Source: Paenibacillus caseinilyticus (lineage in GTDB: Bacteria > Bacillota > Bacilli > Paenibacillales > NBRC-103111). From it: 64,000 nucleotides of DNA. Position numbers and translations under genes: made by a program. Location: contig NZ_JAQAGY010000001.1 in assembly GCF_027533645.1 (NCBI RefSeq), positions 1-64,000 of the forward strand, given 5' to 3'. Shown piece by piece: positions 52,801 to 61,323 of this stretch; within the stretch, counting starts at the first letter, position 1, and each line of letters opens with the position of its first letter. Under the pieces are notes generated by a model. That model was given only the letters and a program-made list of their open reading frames with translations, searched no databases and was not told where the DNA came from.

Positions 52801-54383
52801 AGGTCGGCCGTAAGGCCGTCACCGTCGTCTCCGCCGCTGCCGTTGTCTCCACCGCTGCCGTCATCTCCACCGCTGCCGTCATCTCCACCGCTGCCGCTGT
52901 CTCCGCCGTTGCCGTCGTCTCCGCCGCTGCCGTTGTCTCCACCGCTGCCGCTGTCTCCACCGCTGCCGCTGTCTCCGCCGCTGCCGCTGTCTCCACCGCT
53001 GCCGCTGTCTCCACCGCTGTTGCTGTCTCCGCCGCTGCCGCTGCTTCCACCACTGCTGCTGTCTCCACCGCTGCCGCTGTCTCCACCGCTGTTGCTGTCT
53101 CCGCCGCTGCCGCTGCTTCCACCACTGCTGCTGTCTCCACCGCTGCCGCTGCTTCCACCACTGCTGCCGCTGTTGCCGCCGCTGCCGCCGCTTGCGGGCG
53201 CCTCGGGGTGACCGGCCGTCGTCAGCACGCCGCCGGTCACTTGATAGTTCCCCTTGGCCGCTTCCTTCCCGTTGATGCTCACCCGATCAGCCGCTACCGC
53301 CAGCTCTGTCACATTGCCGCCGAGCGTTAGGCTTGTCCCTGCCGCCTCCGCTGTAATACGGAGTACACCGACCTCGGCTCCCTCAGCCACATCCACTGTA
53401 GACGCCCGGTTCACATCCAGTTCACTTACCCGTCCGCCCTTCTCCAGCTCCAGATGGGCGGCACTGCCGAGCTCCAGACGCCGGATGGATGACGAGCCGG
53501 ACACCACCGTCCGAACCTTGCCCTCCTGGCGGCTCACGATCACCCCGCCGAGCGAGGAATCTTTCACATGAACGGAGTTCTCGCCTCCTCCGGAGATGAA
53601 GGTCGTTCCTTTGACCGTGACCTTCTCCAGATGAGCATCACCGTCGGCTATCCCCGCCGCTATGTATAGATTCCCAGCCACTTCCGCATCCCGCAGATGG
53701 GCTCCCTTCTTGTTCAGGATGGCATGGCCTTCGACAGGCGCACCGGCTCCCTGCGGATTGTAGCCTGCGACCAAGCGGTCAAGCAGGCTGACGGTTTCCC
53801 CTCTGGTAATGTTTTCTCTCGGATGGAAAGACCCATCCCCGTAACCGTTTACAATTCCGGCAAAAGCCTGCACCGCTTCCCGGGCATAGGATTCGATCTC
53901 GTCACCATCCCTGAATTCCTTCCCTGCCTGAGAACCTGAAGCTGACTTCAGTTCGAACGCTCTGGCCAGAAAAACGATGGCATCCTGTCTCGAGATCTCC
54001 GTCTCCGCCTTCGATAAGCCGCCGGGGAAACCTTGATAATATCCGGCTGTTTTGGCGATCGAGAGTTCCTCCGCATACCAGGCGCCTTGCGGCACGTCCA
54101 CGAAAGAATCCTTCGCCGAGGCGTAGTAACCGAACAACTCATTGACAATCGTCACAAACTCCGCCCGGGAAATCCGTTGGTCCGGGCGAAAGCTGCCGTC
54201 CTCATATCCGCGTATCACGCCGTTCGCGAGCCACTTCTCCACGCTTCCCTTCGCCCAGTGATCCGCCGCATCCGCCGGAATGCCGGTTACTGCCGCTGCA
54301 GCGGAACCTGCCGCCGGGGACGCGGCCGAGAATACAAGAGATGCTGCCATACACGCCTTAAGCCATGCCTGATGCTTCTTCAT
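49836..54383 (-). CDS. S-layer-anchored multimodular GH26 mannanase
   Basis: The protein is 1515 aa. In order: signal peptide (1-32); three SLH domains (about 36-210, for example GVIRGYEDGSFRPDQRISRA and GIVNGYGDGSFHPRENITRG); a beta-helix-like segment (about 215-390); a linker of about 130 residues of SGG/GGD repeats; a GH26 catalytic domain (about 525-915; candidate acid/base E694 in FRVFHEQNGGWFWW, nucleophile E804 in ALTEFGYSP); a beta-sandwich (about 930-990); a CBM27-like module (about 998-1180); a second carbohydrate module (about 1182-1365); and a third at the end (about 1368-1515), like the C-terminus of the secreted GH26 at 58235. It works on mannan at the cell surface. GAGGAG site. 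Confidence 0.92.
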   Translation of the reverse strand: MKKHQAWLKACMAASLVFSAASPAAGSAAAAVTGIPADAADHWAKGSVEKWLANGVIRGYEDGSFRPDQRISRAEFVTIVNELFGYYASAKDSFVDVPQGAWYAEELSIAKTAGYYQGFPGGLSKAETEISRQDAIVFLARAFELKSASGSQAGKEFRDGDEIESYAREAVQAFAGIVNGYGDGSFHPRENITRGETVSLLDRLVAGYNPQGAGAPVEGHAILNKKGAHLRDAEVAGNLYIAAGIADGDAHLEKVTVKGTTFISGGGENSVHVKDSSLGGVIVSRQEGKVRTVVSGSSSIRRLELGSAAHLELEKGGRVSELDVNRASTVDVAEGAEVGVLRITAEAAGTSLTLGGNVTELAVAADRVSINGKEAAKGNYQVTGGVLTTAGHPEAPASGGSGGNSGSSGGSSGSGGDSSSGGSSGSGGDSNSGGDSGSGGDSSSGGSSGSGGDSNSGGDSGSGGDSGSGGDSGSGGDSGSGGDNGSGGDDGNGGDSGSGGDDGSGGDDGSGGDNGSGGDDGDGLTADLVDAGATEATRSLFAYLQDVRGREILFGHQHATDEGFSIQNPMGTESDVRQAVGDYPAMFGWDTLSLQGDEKPGVPGDTAQSRDRLLAKMKQAHELGGLLALSMHPSNFVTGGKYSDTTGNVAENVLPGGKANAAFTAYLDLIADFALRLKDDEGTPIPLIFRVFHEQNGGWFWWGAKTTPTEQYIELYRYTVEYLRDTKGVHNLLYAWSPNGPFGGDSAKYLTTYPGDAYVDILGMDQYDNQAAPGTEAFLNALVEDLRMISGVADSKGKIAALTEFGYSPQGMKTTGNGDLAWFSKVLGAIQSDPQAKRMAYMQTWANFGLNSNLFVPYSSHPELGDHELLPDFKAFYNDPYSSFLREVDEVTGRKLTPAKEAPLMHAVTPVEQSTVSTPVTKVRAKVLHMNPDRVVFTVDGSESEIPMTLDAEGYYSADWKLDPAFNGKTAQYTVKVYQDGAVTHQETNTVFVKVEEMLMHAYTFDDGIAGFQSNGGYQASVTSIGHADFAGSGRLQLNVTDMVYTDTWQELKLQLTSAARDVNLADVKRVRFDLMIPLEAGSKSADASLQAVVMLPPDWDTKYGMNATARKLSDLETVTVGDAVYAVYPASIDLTSPDLSAAATGLALSIVGSGLEYTGPVYLDNVELYSVYHDAPQDPSVVDDFEGYQGLDVGLQTAFVSASGDGASVSLAPGQARQGLYAMKYQYKLAGAGYSGVNKLLGSRDWSGVNQLQFWLTPDGQNQKLVIQLKVDGTYYEYYPATDQSTPHLEEIPFTAFVPVHGGSGQLTKTKLKSVQEFSIYTNAVNGAKLESAMYFDDIRAVLNPEAPTVPNGGSGPGSSAAQPGILYDFETDTGGWVLEQNGASATAPAVTTEAAASGSSSLSSSFSLAGSAGFELSKVEALDLSAVDKLSVRLKLSAGQANARLYVKTGPDWVWHDSGAALVDSSGFAELSIPVASIANADLVQSIGVKIEPASGTGSSVVYVDEVRLSASE
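52815..53205 (-). repeat. in-gene tandem repeat coding the SGG/GGD linker
   Basis: About 390 bases of imperfect 12-15-base units (plus strand CCACCGCTGCCGCTGTCT and variants) encode runs of SGSGGDS, DGSGGD and SSGG in the GH26-SLH protein. The low complexity suggests length variation by slippage. The complementary strand has long false open frames. Confidence 0.9.
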
Positions 54384-54476
54384 GGGGATTCTCCTCTTCG
54401 CTATAAGGCCGCCCGGAAGGCAGCAACCGCCATCCGGGGGATCCTAAGTCATCTGTGATGTTTTGATTGCGGGATG

Positions 54477-55778
54477 TTATTTCACCGAAGCTCTGGCTTC
54501 TTTCCACTTCTGATTGAGCTTATCGAGCTCCGCCTTGAGGTCTTTCGCTTCCAGAACGTCCTGGATGTACTTGCCGCCGAAGAAGTCGATCTTCGCTTTG
54601 TTCCCGATATCGTTCCACTTCGAGGAAGTCGGAACATTCTCGATGAAGTTCGGCTTATAGGACTTGAACTCTTTCAGCTGCGCGAGGCCCGGTTCTTTGG
54701 ATTTCTGCGGGGGGATGAACCCGGAAGCTTCCACATAGCCCGCTTCTTCGACCATGAACTTGATCCAAGCTTCGGCGAGCGGCTTGTTCTTGCTGTTGGC
54801 ATCGATACCATAGAAGTAGTCTGCGCTGAGCGGAGCATTCAGCTTGCCGCTGTTATCATAAGGGAACGGGAAGTAGCCGATATCTTCCTTGGCTGCCCCT
54901 GCACCGATCACCTGGTTGATGACCCAGTTGCCGAGGAAATACATCCCGGCTTGGCCGCCGGCCACTTCACCTTTGGAAGCTTCCCACACGTTCGAGTACA
55001 GGTCTTTTTCCACATAGCCTTTTTCCTTGAGCGTCCTTACGATCGTGAAGCCCTTGCCGAAGTCATTGTCCACCTTGAACGGCTCGTCGGTATCGATCAT
55101 CTTGTCGAGATATTTGGCATCCCCGCTGGAGAACTGCACAAGTACCTCCCCCCACTCCTTCATCGGCCACTGTGCCCCGTTGTTGATGTAGATCGGCACG
55201 ATGCCAGACGCTTTCAATTTCTCGCAGGCGGCGTAGAATTCGTCGAGCGTCTTCGGCACGGAGGTAATGCCCGCTTTCTCGAACGCTTTCTTGTTATACA
55301 CGATCCCTTCCGTCGACACGCCCGATACGATCCCGTAGATCTGTCCGTTATCCGCCTTATAGTCCTTGAAGTACAGGTCGCCGAGGCTGTCCGCCAGCCC
55401 GTTCACCGGAGCGAAGAACTTGCTGAGGTCCTTGGAGGCAATGTTGGTAGGAATGAGCATCACGTCACCGACATTATTAGCAGACAACCGGACGCGCATA
55501 TCGGACTCGTAGTTCGTAATCCCTTCGAATTCGATGTCCTCCACCTTCGGGTATTTCTTCTTGAAGGCTTCTTCATACTTGTCGAATGTACCGTCATTCA
55601 CCAGATCCGTACGCTGGGTGACGAAGGTGATCTTCCCTTGGATCTCGCCACCCGCGCCTGCCGCTCCCTTCTCTCCTGCAGGAGCCGCTTCCTTAGCCGG
55701 CTCGGAATTACCGCCGCAGCCTGCAAGAGCGGAAGAAGCAAGGGCAACAACCAGCATCGTACCGAACATTTTTTTCAT
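54477..55778 (-). CDS. sugar-binding lipoprotein of the mannooligosaccharide importer
   Basis: The start is ATG 55778 with AAAGGGG; the frame extends upstream without a site. The protein is 433 aa. Lipobox SALAGC (C21), then a family-1 extracellular binding protein (EKAGITSVPKTLDEFYAACE, QWPMKEWGEVLV, IGYFPFPYDN). It stands downstream of two permease genes and upstream of the GH26-SLH gene, so it should deliver mannooligosaccharides released at the surface. A near paralog follows the two-component genes. Confidence 0.92.
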   Translation of the reverse strand: MKKMFGTMLVVALASSALAGCGGNSEPAKEAAPAGEKGAAGAGGEIQGKITFVTQRTDLVNDGTFDKYEEAFKKKYPKVEDIEFEGITNYESDMRVRLSANNVGDVMLIPTNIASKDLSKFFAPVNGLADSLGDLYFKDYKADNGQIYGIVSGVSTEGIVYNKKAFEKAGITSVPKTLDEFYAACEKLKASGIVPIYINNGAQWPMKEWGEVLVQFSSGDAKYLDKMIDTDEPFKVDNDFGKGFTIVRTLKEKGYVEKDLYSNVWEASKGEVAGGQAGMYFLGNWVINQVIGAGAAKEDIGYFPFPYDNSGKLNAPLSADYFYGIDANSKNKPLAEAWIKFMVEEAGYVEASGFIPPQKSKEPGLAQLKEFKSYKPNFIENVPTSSKWNDIGNKAKIDFFGGKYIQDVLEAKDLKAELDKLNQKWKEARASVK

Positions 55779-55948
55779 GTGTAGAATCCCCTTTTCGTCT
55801 GTGTAATGGTTGATATCGCTTACATCCTTATTGTATAAAGGCCGGAAGGAAAATTCATTGTATTCTGTTATCAAAAGTTGTCCTATAATACTCATTAATC
55901 GCAATTTACTAAAATAACAATTATAACGACACCCTTACGGCAAGCACT

Positions 55949-56782
55949 CTATTCCTTGACTGACCCGCTCGTAACACCCGCATAGATAAACTTCTGCAGG
56001 AACAGGAACAGGATAATCGCCGGAATGAAGATTACGATAATCATCGCCGCAATGTAGTTCCAGCTTGCCGCATTGGGCCCGACGAATTGGAAGATCGAAG
56101 TGGATACGACCTGCAGGTTCGTCTTGGTCATATACAGGAACGGAATGTAGAAATCGTTATAGATATAGATCGTACGCAGGATCACAACCGTAATCGTCGC
56201 CGGCAGCAGCAGCGGGAAGATGATATTCCAGTAGATCCGGAACAGGGAAGCCCCTTCGAGCATGGCGCTCTCGTCGAGCGAGTACGAGATATTGCGGATA
56301 AACTGCAGGTAGATGATGATCGAGATAACATCCGCTCCCAGGTACAGCAGGATCGGCGCATGAATGTTGTTGATGAGTCCCAGCGTATTCATGAGCCCGT
56401 AGGTCGCTACCTGCGTCGTCACGAGTGGCGTCACGGAAGCGAGCAGATACAAGCCGATGATGACCTTCTTCAGCTTGAAATCAAAACGGCCGAGCGCGTA
56501 AGCCACCATGGTACCCAGAATAATGTTGCCCGCCACCGACAGGCCGATGATGTACAGCGTATTGGGGAACGCCGTCGTCAGGATTTTGGTCTTCGTAAAA
56601 ATGTACTCGTAGTTATCCAAGTGGAACCAATCGGCCGGAAGGGCGAACCGGTTCTGAAGATACTCCTGCTTGGTCTTCAGCGAGGTAATGAACACCGTAT
56701 AAGGCGGGAATAGTACGACGAATACCCCAATGAGCAATGAGACATATTGAAACGTCCGGACCAAGTACGATTGCTCTCTCAT
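55949..56782 (-). CDS. carbohydrate ABC transporter permease (MalG-type)
   Basis: The protein is 277 aa with six membrane helices and the EAA-like cytoplasmic loop ESAMLEGASLFRIYWNIIFP, which docks the ATPase. It starts at an ATG overlapping the end of the first permease gene by four bases. It pairs with that protein as the import channel. No ATPase gene is nearby; the shared MsmX/UgpC-type ATPase encoded elsewhere presumably energises it. Confidence 0.93.
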   Translation of the reverse strand: MREQSYLVRTFQYVSLLIGVFVVLFPPYTVFITSLKTKQEYLQNRFALPADWFHLDNYEYIFTKTKILTTAFPNTLYIIGLSVAGNIILGTMVAYALGRFDFKLKKVIIGLYLLASVTPLVTTQVATYGLMNTLGLINNIHAPILLYLGADVISIIIYLQFIRNISYSLDESAMLEGASLFRIYWNIIFPLLLPATITVVILRTIYIYNDFYIPFLYMTKTNLQVVSTSIFQFVGPNAASWNYIAAMIIVIFIPAIILFLFLQKFIYAGVTSGSVKE

Positions 56783-57654
56783 GCTTCATCTCCCCCTTTC
56801 AGCAGCAGGCGCTGCAGCCCTACGAAGACCAGAACGATCAGCAGCATGACCACGGCGAGCGCGGAACCGAGTCCCACCTGCTGGAACTTAAAGGCCACAT
56901 CCACGGTTTTGATGATGAACGTCTCGGTGTTGTTGGCTCCGAGCATCATGATGTACGGAATTTCAAATGCTTCCAATGCTCCGGTAAGCGTCAGCAGCAG
57001 CAGAAGCTCCATGACTTTGCGGATACTTGGCAGCGTAACATGCAGGAACTGCTGCGTGGAGGAAGCGCCGTCGATCCGGGCGGCCTCGTAAATATCCTGC
57101 GGAATGGACTGCAGGGTGCCGAGGAAGATGACCATGCTCAGTCCCATGTACTTCCACATGGAGACGAACGCAAGCGAGAAGTTGACCACCGACGGGTCAC
57201 CAAGCCAATTTTGTTTTAAGCCCGAGAGCCCGATCAGATCCAGGAAGGCATTGAGCGTACCGTACTGGTTGTTGTACAGCGCCTGGAACATGAATACGAT
57301 CGCTACGCTGTGCATGATATAAGGCAGGAACAAGATGACCCGGAATCCGTTGCGCCCCTTGAGCTTGCTGTTGAGCAGCACGGCAAAATAAAGGGCCAGC
57401 GAAGTCTGAAGCAGTCCGCCGATAAAATAATAGACGTTATTCTTCAGTACGCCGAAATACTCTGCGTTCCCAAAAATCTCTCCGTAGTTCCGGAAGCCCA
57501 CGAACACCTTCTCGGTCAGTCCGTCCCATTCCATGAAGCTGTAATAGAACAAGCTGAACAGCGGATAATACGAAAACGTAAACAGAAGCAGCAGCGGTAC
57601 CGTCAAAAAACCGACAAGGATGATGGATCTTTGCGTGTTGTAACTCAAGTTCAT
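56779..57654 (-). CDS. carbohydrate ABC transporter permease (MalF-type)
   Basis: The protein is 291 aa with six membrane helices and the EAA loop YEAARIDGASSTQQFLHVTL. It is the first gene of the importer operon (permease, permease, binding protein, then GH26-SLH). Its ATG has a GGGGG site. Its promoter lies in the 580-base gap shared with the divergent secreted GH26 gene. Confidence 0.93.
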   Translation of the reverse strand: MNLSYNTQRSIILVGFLTVPLLLLFTFSYYPLFSLFYYSFMEWDGLTEKVFVGFRNYGEIFGNAEYFGVLKNNVYYFIGGLLQTSLALYFAVLLNSKLKGRNGFRVILFLPYIMHSVAIVFMFQALYNNQYGTLNAFLDLIGLSGLKQNWLGDPSVVNFSLAFVSMWKYMGLSMVIFLGTLQSIPQDIYEAARIDGASSTQQFLHVTLPSIRKVMELLLLLTLTGALEAFEIPYIMMLGANNTETFIIKTVDVAFKFQQVGLGSALAVVMLLIVLVFVGLQRLLLKGGDEA

Positions 57655-58053
57655 AGGCCGCAGCCCCCTCCTATCCCAATATCTCTAGAAATTCCAACCA
57701 ACAAGTATGCGCTTTCTTGTCAGGTATGCCTTGACCTCCCAACACCCACTTGTTATCGCTTGCATGATTGATTATAAGACGGTTCGTCCCCTGATAAAAT
57801 GCACTCAGTAAGCATTTCTTGTCTTCAATTATCCAAATGCGGCAAGGACTCTTCGACTGCGGCCAAAAAGAACCACGAAGAAAGATACGATGACCGCAAA
57901 AAAGGCGGTACACGGAGATGAGCATTAATATAAATAACACAAATAACAATACCGCCCCATGAATCGTCATTTTTAATAGAAATCAGTATTAAAAGAGCTC
58001 AAAACCTTCGATTTATCAAGACAATTCGCAAATTCTTATATCTAAAAAAATGA
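57655..58053. other. intergenic part of the divergent mannan promoters
   Basis: This gap holds the promoter of the importer operon on the minus strand. A minus-strand frame of about 99 codons (57671-57970) has no ribosome site and an unusual composition; I treat it as chance. The last 80 bases are very AT-rich. No hairpin or repeat stands out. Confidence 0.45.
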
Positions 58054-58141
58054 TTGACTTTTCCATTAAATGAATTTTATTATTATATCACGCTAACAAA
58101 ACAAACAATAGATATCCCATTCTCCTTTGCCCGCGTTAGCG
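58054..58141 (+). promoter_or_regulatory. promoter and putative LacI half-sites of the secreted GH26 gene
   Basis: TTGACT (58054-58059), an 18-base spacer and TATTAT (58078-58083) form a good sigma-A promoter. Just downstream, CGCTAAC (58091-58097) and GTTAGCG (58135-58141) are exact complements with 37 bases between them. The same GTTAGC core is in the lacI promoter. The leader to the start codon is about 145 bases. Confidence 0.55.
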
Positions 58142-58234
58142 ATCCATTCGGCAGAAAGGAGGACTTCTGCAGCATCAACCTTCTCTAATTTGTAACCGCT
58201 TTATATTCTGCATGGTTAAAAGGAGATGTATGAC

Positions 58235-59761
58235 ATGAAAAAAACGATGATGCTCTTCACGCTGACCTCCCTGCTCTTCAGCAGTGTGCCCGCCGCCTAC
58301 GCCCACACGTCGGCCCCTGCGGACTCCTCCGCCTCCCAGAAAACAAAGGATACTTACAACTGGCTAAGTCACCTGCCTAACCGCTCGGACAACAGGGTGG
58401 TATCCGGCTTCTTCGGTGGATACAGCAACAATGGCTTCTCGACTACCCAGCTCGAAGAATTGAAAGCGGCTACAGGACAATATCCGGGGATCTTCGGCTG
58501 CGATTACGGCGCAGGCTGGGCTACGGCATCGGATCCGGCCACCTTGATCGACTCCTCTTGCAACTCCACGCTGAAAACCTACTCGGCCAGCGGCGGGTTG
58601 GTCACGGTCAACGTCCACTATCCAAGTCCGGGCTATTCGACCGGCGGCAACCTGAACACGAAGTTGACGAATTTCGGCGATCTCACCAACCCGAACACGG
58701 CAACCGGCCAGCGCTGGAGATCTTACCTGGATAAAACGGCAGCCGGTCTGAAGGACCTGCAGAATGCCGGTGTGACCGTACTGTGGCGCCCCTTCCACGA
58801 GATGAACGGCGACTGGTTCTGGTGGGGCAACCAGGATGCGGCAGCTTTCAAGGCGGCTTGGACCGATATGTACAACTACTTCACGGACACCAAGGGTCTG
58901 CATAATCTGATCTGGGTCTATGCGCCGGACTTCAGCAGAGGCAATCGGACCGCCTACTATCCGGGGGCCAGCTACGTGGATATTGTAGGCCTGGACGCGT
59001 ATGACGATAATCCGGAGAGTGCTGTAACCGGTTACGACGAATTGGTCGCCTTGGGCAAGCCCTTCGCCCTGACCGAGATCGGGCCCGATACGTTCGGTTC
59101 GTTCGATTACACCAAGTGGCTGAACGCCATCAAGACCAAGTTCCCCAAGACGGTGTATTTCTTCGCCTGGAACGACAATTGGGCACCACACCGCAACCAG
59201 AATGCTTCCACGCTGTTCAATGATTCGTGGACGGTGAACCGGGGCGAGATTACGCTGAGCTCCATCACGGAGAGCGGAGGATCGACACCGGGGACTACGA
59301 ACCCGGGTACCGCTGCAGCGCTGTATACCTTCGAGGGGTCTACCGAGTCCTGGGCCGGCACGAACCTAGCAGGCGGACCGTGGGTCACGAGCGAATGGAA
59401 AGCAAGCGGCAGCTCTTCCCTCAAAGCGGATGTGAACCTGGGCGCATCGAGCAAGGATTATACGCTCAGCCGTGCCGCAGTACAGAATCTGTCGTCCAAA
59501 TCGACGCTGAAGGCCACCGTCAACAGAGCTTCCTGGGGGAGCGGCACCGTGACGGCCAAGCTGTTCATCAAAACCGGAGGCACCTACCAGTGGTACGACG
59601 GAGGAGCCGTAACGGTCCCTGCGACGGGCACAACGCTCAGCCTCTCGCTGTCCGGCCTCGCGAACCTGTCCGATGTGCGCGAGATCGGCATCCAGTTCAC
59701 GGCGGCTTCGGGCGGCAGCGGCACGAGCGCGGTCTATGTCGACCATGTGACCGTGGAGTAA
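58235..59761 (+). CDS. secreted GH26 beta-mannanase with C-terminal binding module
   Basis: I use ATG 58235 (MKKTMMLF), correctly spaced after AAAGGAG; the ATG nine bases earlier is too close. The protein is 508 aa. Signal peptide (about 1-24), GH26 catalytic domain (about 30-345) with acid/base E189 (WRPFHEMNGDWFWWG) and nucleophile E281 (FALTEIGPD), a GGSTPGTTNPGT linker, and a carbohydrate-binding module of about 145 residues alike to the end of the S-layer GH26. A free secreted endo-mannanase, divergent from the importer operon. Confidence 0.93.
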   Translation: MKKTMMLFTLTSLLFSSVPAAYAHTSAPADSSASQKTKDTYNWLSHLPNRSDNRVVSGFFGGYSNNGFSTTQLEELKAATGQYPGIFGCDYGAGWATASDPATLIDSSCNSTLKTYSASGGLVTVNVHYPSPGYSTGGNLNTKLTNFGDLTNPNTATGQRWRSYLDKTAAGLKDLQNAGVTVLWRPFHEMNGDWFWWGNQDAAAFKAAWTDMYNYFTDTKGLHNLIWVYAPDFSRGNRTAYYPGASYVDIVGLDAYDDNPESAVTGYDELVALGKPFALTEIGPDTFGSFDYTKWLNAIKTKFPKTVYFFAWNDNWAPHRNQNASTLFNDSWTVNRGEITLSSITESGGSTPGTTNPGTAAALYTFEGSTESWAGTNLAGGPWVTSEWKASGSSSLKADVNLGASSKDYTLSRAAVQNLSSKSTLKATVNRASWGSGTVTAKLFIKTGGTYQWYDGGAVTVPATGTTLSLSLSGLANLSDVREIGIQFTAASGGSGTSAVYVDHVTVE

Positions 59762-59833
59762 TCCAGCTCTCGTCTTACACAAGTTAGTCGCGCGAAAAGG
59801 TAGAACCCTCTGACGCTGTGGATACAGCAAGAA

Positions 59834-59875
59834 TAGGGCCGGATCGGCCTCCATAACGGAGGCTGATCCGGCCCT
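59834..59875. terminator. bidirectional terminator
   Basis: AGGGCCGGATC.GCCTCC and its complement form an 18-bp stem with one mismatch and a five-base loop, between the convergent GH26 and MFS genes. Confidence 0.8.
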
Positions 59876-59906
59876 GTCGTGCTTGCAGTACCGCAGACGG
59901 CAGGAT

Positions 59907-61247
59907 TCACTTCTTGGAACGCTCCCGGAAGACGGTCCAATAGAGTACCGCCGATACGGCGATCCAAATACTGAAGACGATGAACAAGGTGCTGAATACA
60001 TTCTCCGCTCCGGCCCCGCGGTCCAGGGCAGCCCCGATCAGGGTCGTGCCGACGGCTCCGGCAATGAAGCTGGCCATCATATAGACGCCCATGCCGACGC
60101 CGGTTTGTCTGCCGGTTAACGTCCGGGAGACCGTGTTCGCCATCGTAATCTGTGCGAACGTCAAGCCGGTGTTGAGGACGACCAGCAGGACCGCAATCAC
60201 CGCCGGCAGGGCGCCGGTGAACAGGATCAGGAGCAGGTAAGCCGATATCTGGAGCAGGAACGCCAGCGTGAACAGGAACCGGTTCCCTCTGGCGTCCGCG
60301 ATCCTGCCGCCCACGAGCCCGAGCAGCGCCGCGACCAGAGCGCCGGGGAACATCACGAGTCCTGTCTGCTGGGAAGACAGGTGCTGAACGGAGCTCAGCA
60401 GCTGCGGCACCAGATACGGCACACACAGATTCAGCGCGAGGACCATGCAGCCGATGACGAGGCCTGCCGTGTATCTCGCATTGCTGAAGATGGCGGGATC
60501 GACGAAGGGATGGGGCGCCTTCCGGATGCGGATCACGAAGAGGAGGAAGACGACAGCGGTGACCGCGGCATACATCCAGCTCCGCCCGGTAATCGACAGG
60601 AGCAGCATGGCGATGGAGCCCGCCAGCAGCAGGCCGCCCGGAAGATCGGCATGACCCTTCGTGCCCGGCTGCTCTGGGAGATGCTTCCGGAACAGAGGCA
60701 CCGCCAGCAGCACCAGAAGAGAGATCAGGAAGAGATACCGCCAGCTGGCCAGACCGATCACGAAGCCGGCCAGCACCGGTCCGATCGCGGTCCCCAGCGC
60801 CATCCCGGAGGAGGTAATGCCAAGGGCGCGCCCCCGGTTCTCAGCCGAGATGCAGCGTATGGGGATCAGCATGGAGGATGCCGGTACCACCGAGGCGCCG
60901 ATCGACTGGAACACCCGGCCTACAATGATCATCCAGTAGCCGGTGGACAGCAGACCGATCAGGGAGCCTGCCGCGAAGATGAGCAGCCCGAACGTGATCA
61001 GGTTCTTGAGCTGGAACATATCGGCCAGCTTGCCGTAGGCCACCGACCCGACCGCATAAATAATAATATAGACTGTGACAACCCAGCTGACCTGCGAGGA
61101 CGTCAATCCGAATTCCTGGCGCAGCGCCGGAAGAGCGACATTGAACATGGTAGAATTCATGACCGAGATGACCATGGCAAAGGCCAGGACCCAGATGATG
61201 GCGTAAGAATCCGGTTGATGTTGGTTCTTCTGGATGTGATTGGACAT
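59907..61247 (-). CDS. DHA2-like MFS drug transporter
   Basis: I place the start at ATG 61247 (MSNHIQKNQHQPDSY; GGAAAGG 11 bases upstream), giving 446 aa, though the frame is open much further upstream. Twelve or more helices, motif C-like GITSSGMALGTAIGPVLAGF and the loop GKLADMFQLKNLI are typical of multidrug/proton antiporters (QacA/LmrB-type). It follows the quercetinase gene on the same strand, so it may export flavonoids or their breakdown products. Start position moderately uncertain. Confidence 0.85.
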   Translation of the reverse strand: MSNHIQKNQHQPDSYAIIWVLAFAMVISVMNSTMFNVALPALRQEFGLTSSQVSWVVTVYIIIYAVGSVAYGKLADMFQLKNLITFGLLIFAAGSLIGLLSTGYWMIIVGRVFQSIGASVVPASSMLIPIRCISAENRGRALGITSSGMALGTAIGPVLAGFVIGLASWRYLFLISLLVLLAVPLFRKHLPEQPGTKGHADLPGGLLLAGSIAMLLLSITGRSWMYAAVTAVVFLLFVIRIRKAPHPFVDPAIFSNARYTAGLVIGCMVLALNLCVPYLVPQLLSSVQHLSSQQTGLVMFPGALVAALLGLVGGRIADARGNRFLFTLAFLLQISAYLLLILFTGALPAVIAVLLVVLNTGLTFAQITMANTVSRTLTGRQTGVGMGVYMMASFIAGAVGTTLIGAALDRGAGAENVFSTLFIVFSIWIAVSAVLYWTVFRERSKK

Positions 61248-61266
61248 AGGGGGCGCAGCCTTTCCG

Positions 61267-61323
61267 TTTGCTATTTGCATTTCCTGATTTTTGGAAGTTT
61301 GCTGTTTGCTCTTTGCTATTTGC
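61267..61323. repeat. TTTGC-rich direct repeats
   Basis: TTTGCTATTTGC occurs at both ends of this stretch, with TTTGCTGTTTGCTC between. It spans the gap between the quercetinase and MFS genes and the quercetinase stop codon. It could be a simple slippage repeat or binding sites for a regulator. Confidence 0.5.

Noticed and set aside
52843-53211. Proline/serine-rich plus-strand protein
   Set aside because: It is the reverse complement of the SGG/GGD linker repeat, so low-complexity coding on the other strand explains it.
50703-53330. Long plus-strand open frame (about 875 codons)
   Set aside because: It is the antisense shadow of the GH26-SLH gene; GC-rich codon bias keeps the opposite strand open. 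No ribosome site and no recognisable domain.
57671-57970. Minus-strand frame of 99 codons before the permease gene
   Set aside because: No ribosome site, Trp/Cys-rich unlikely composition, and it occupies the promoter region of the importer operon.
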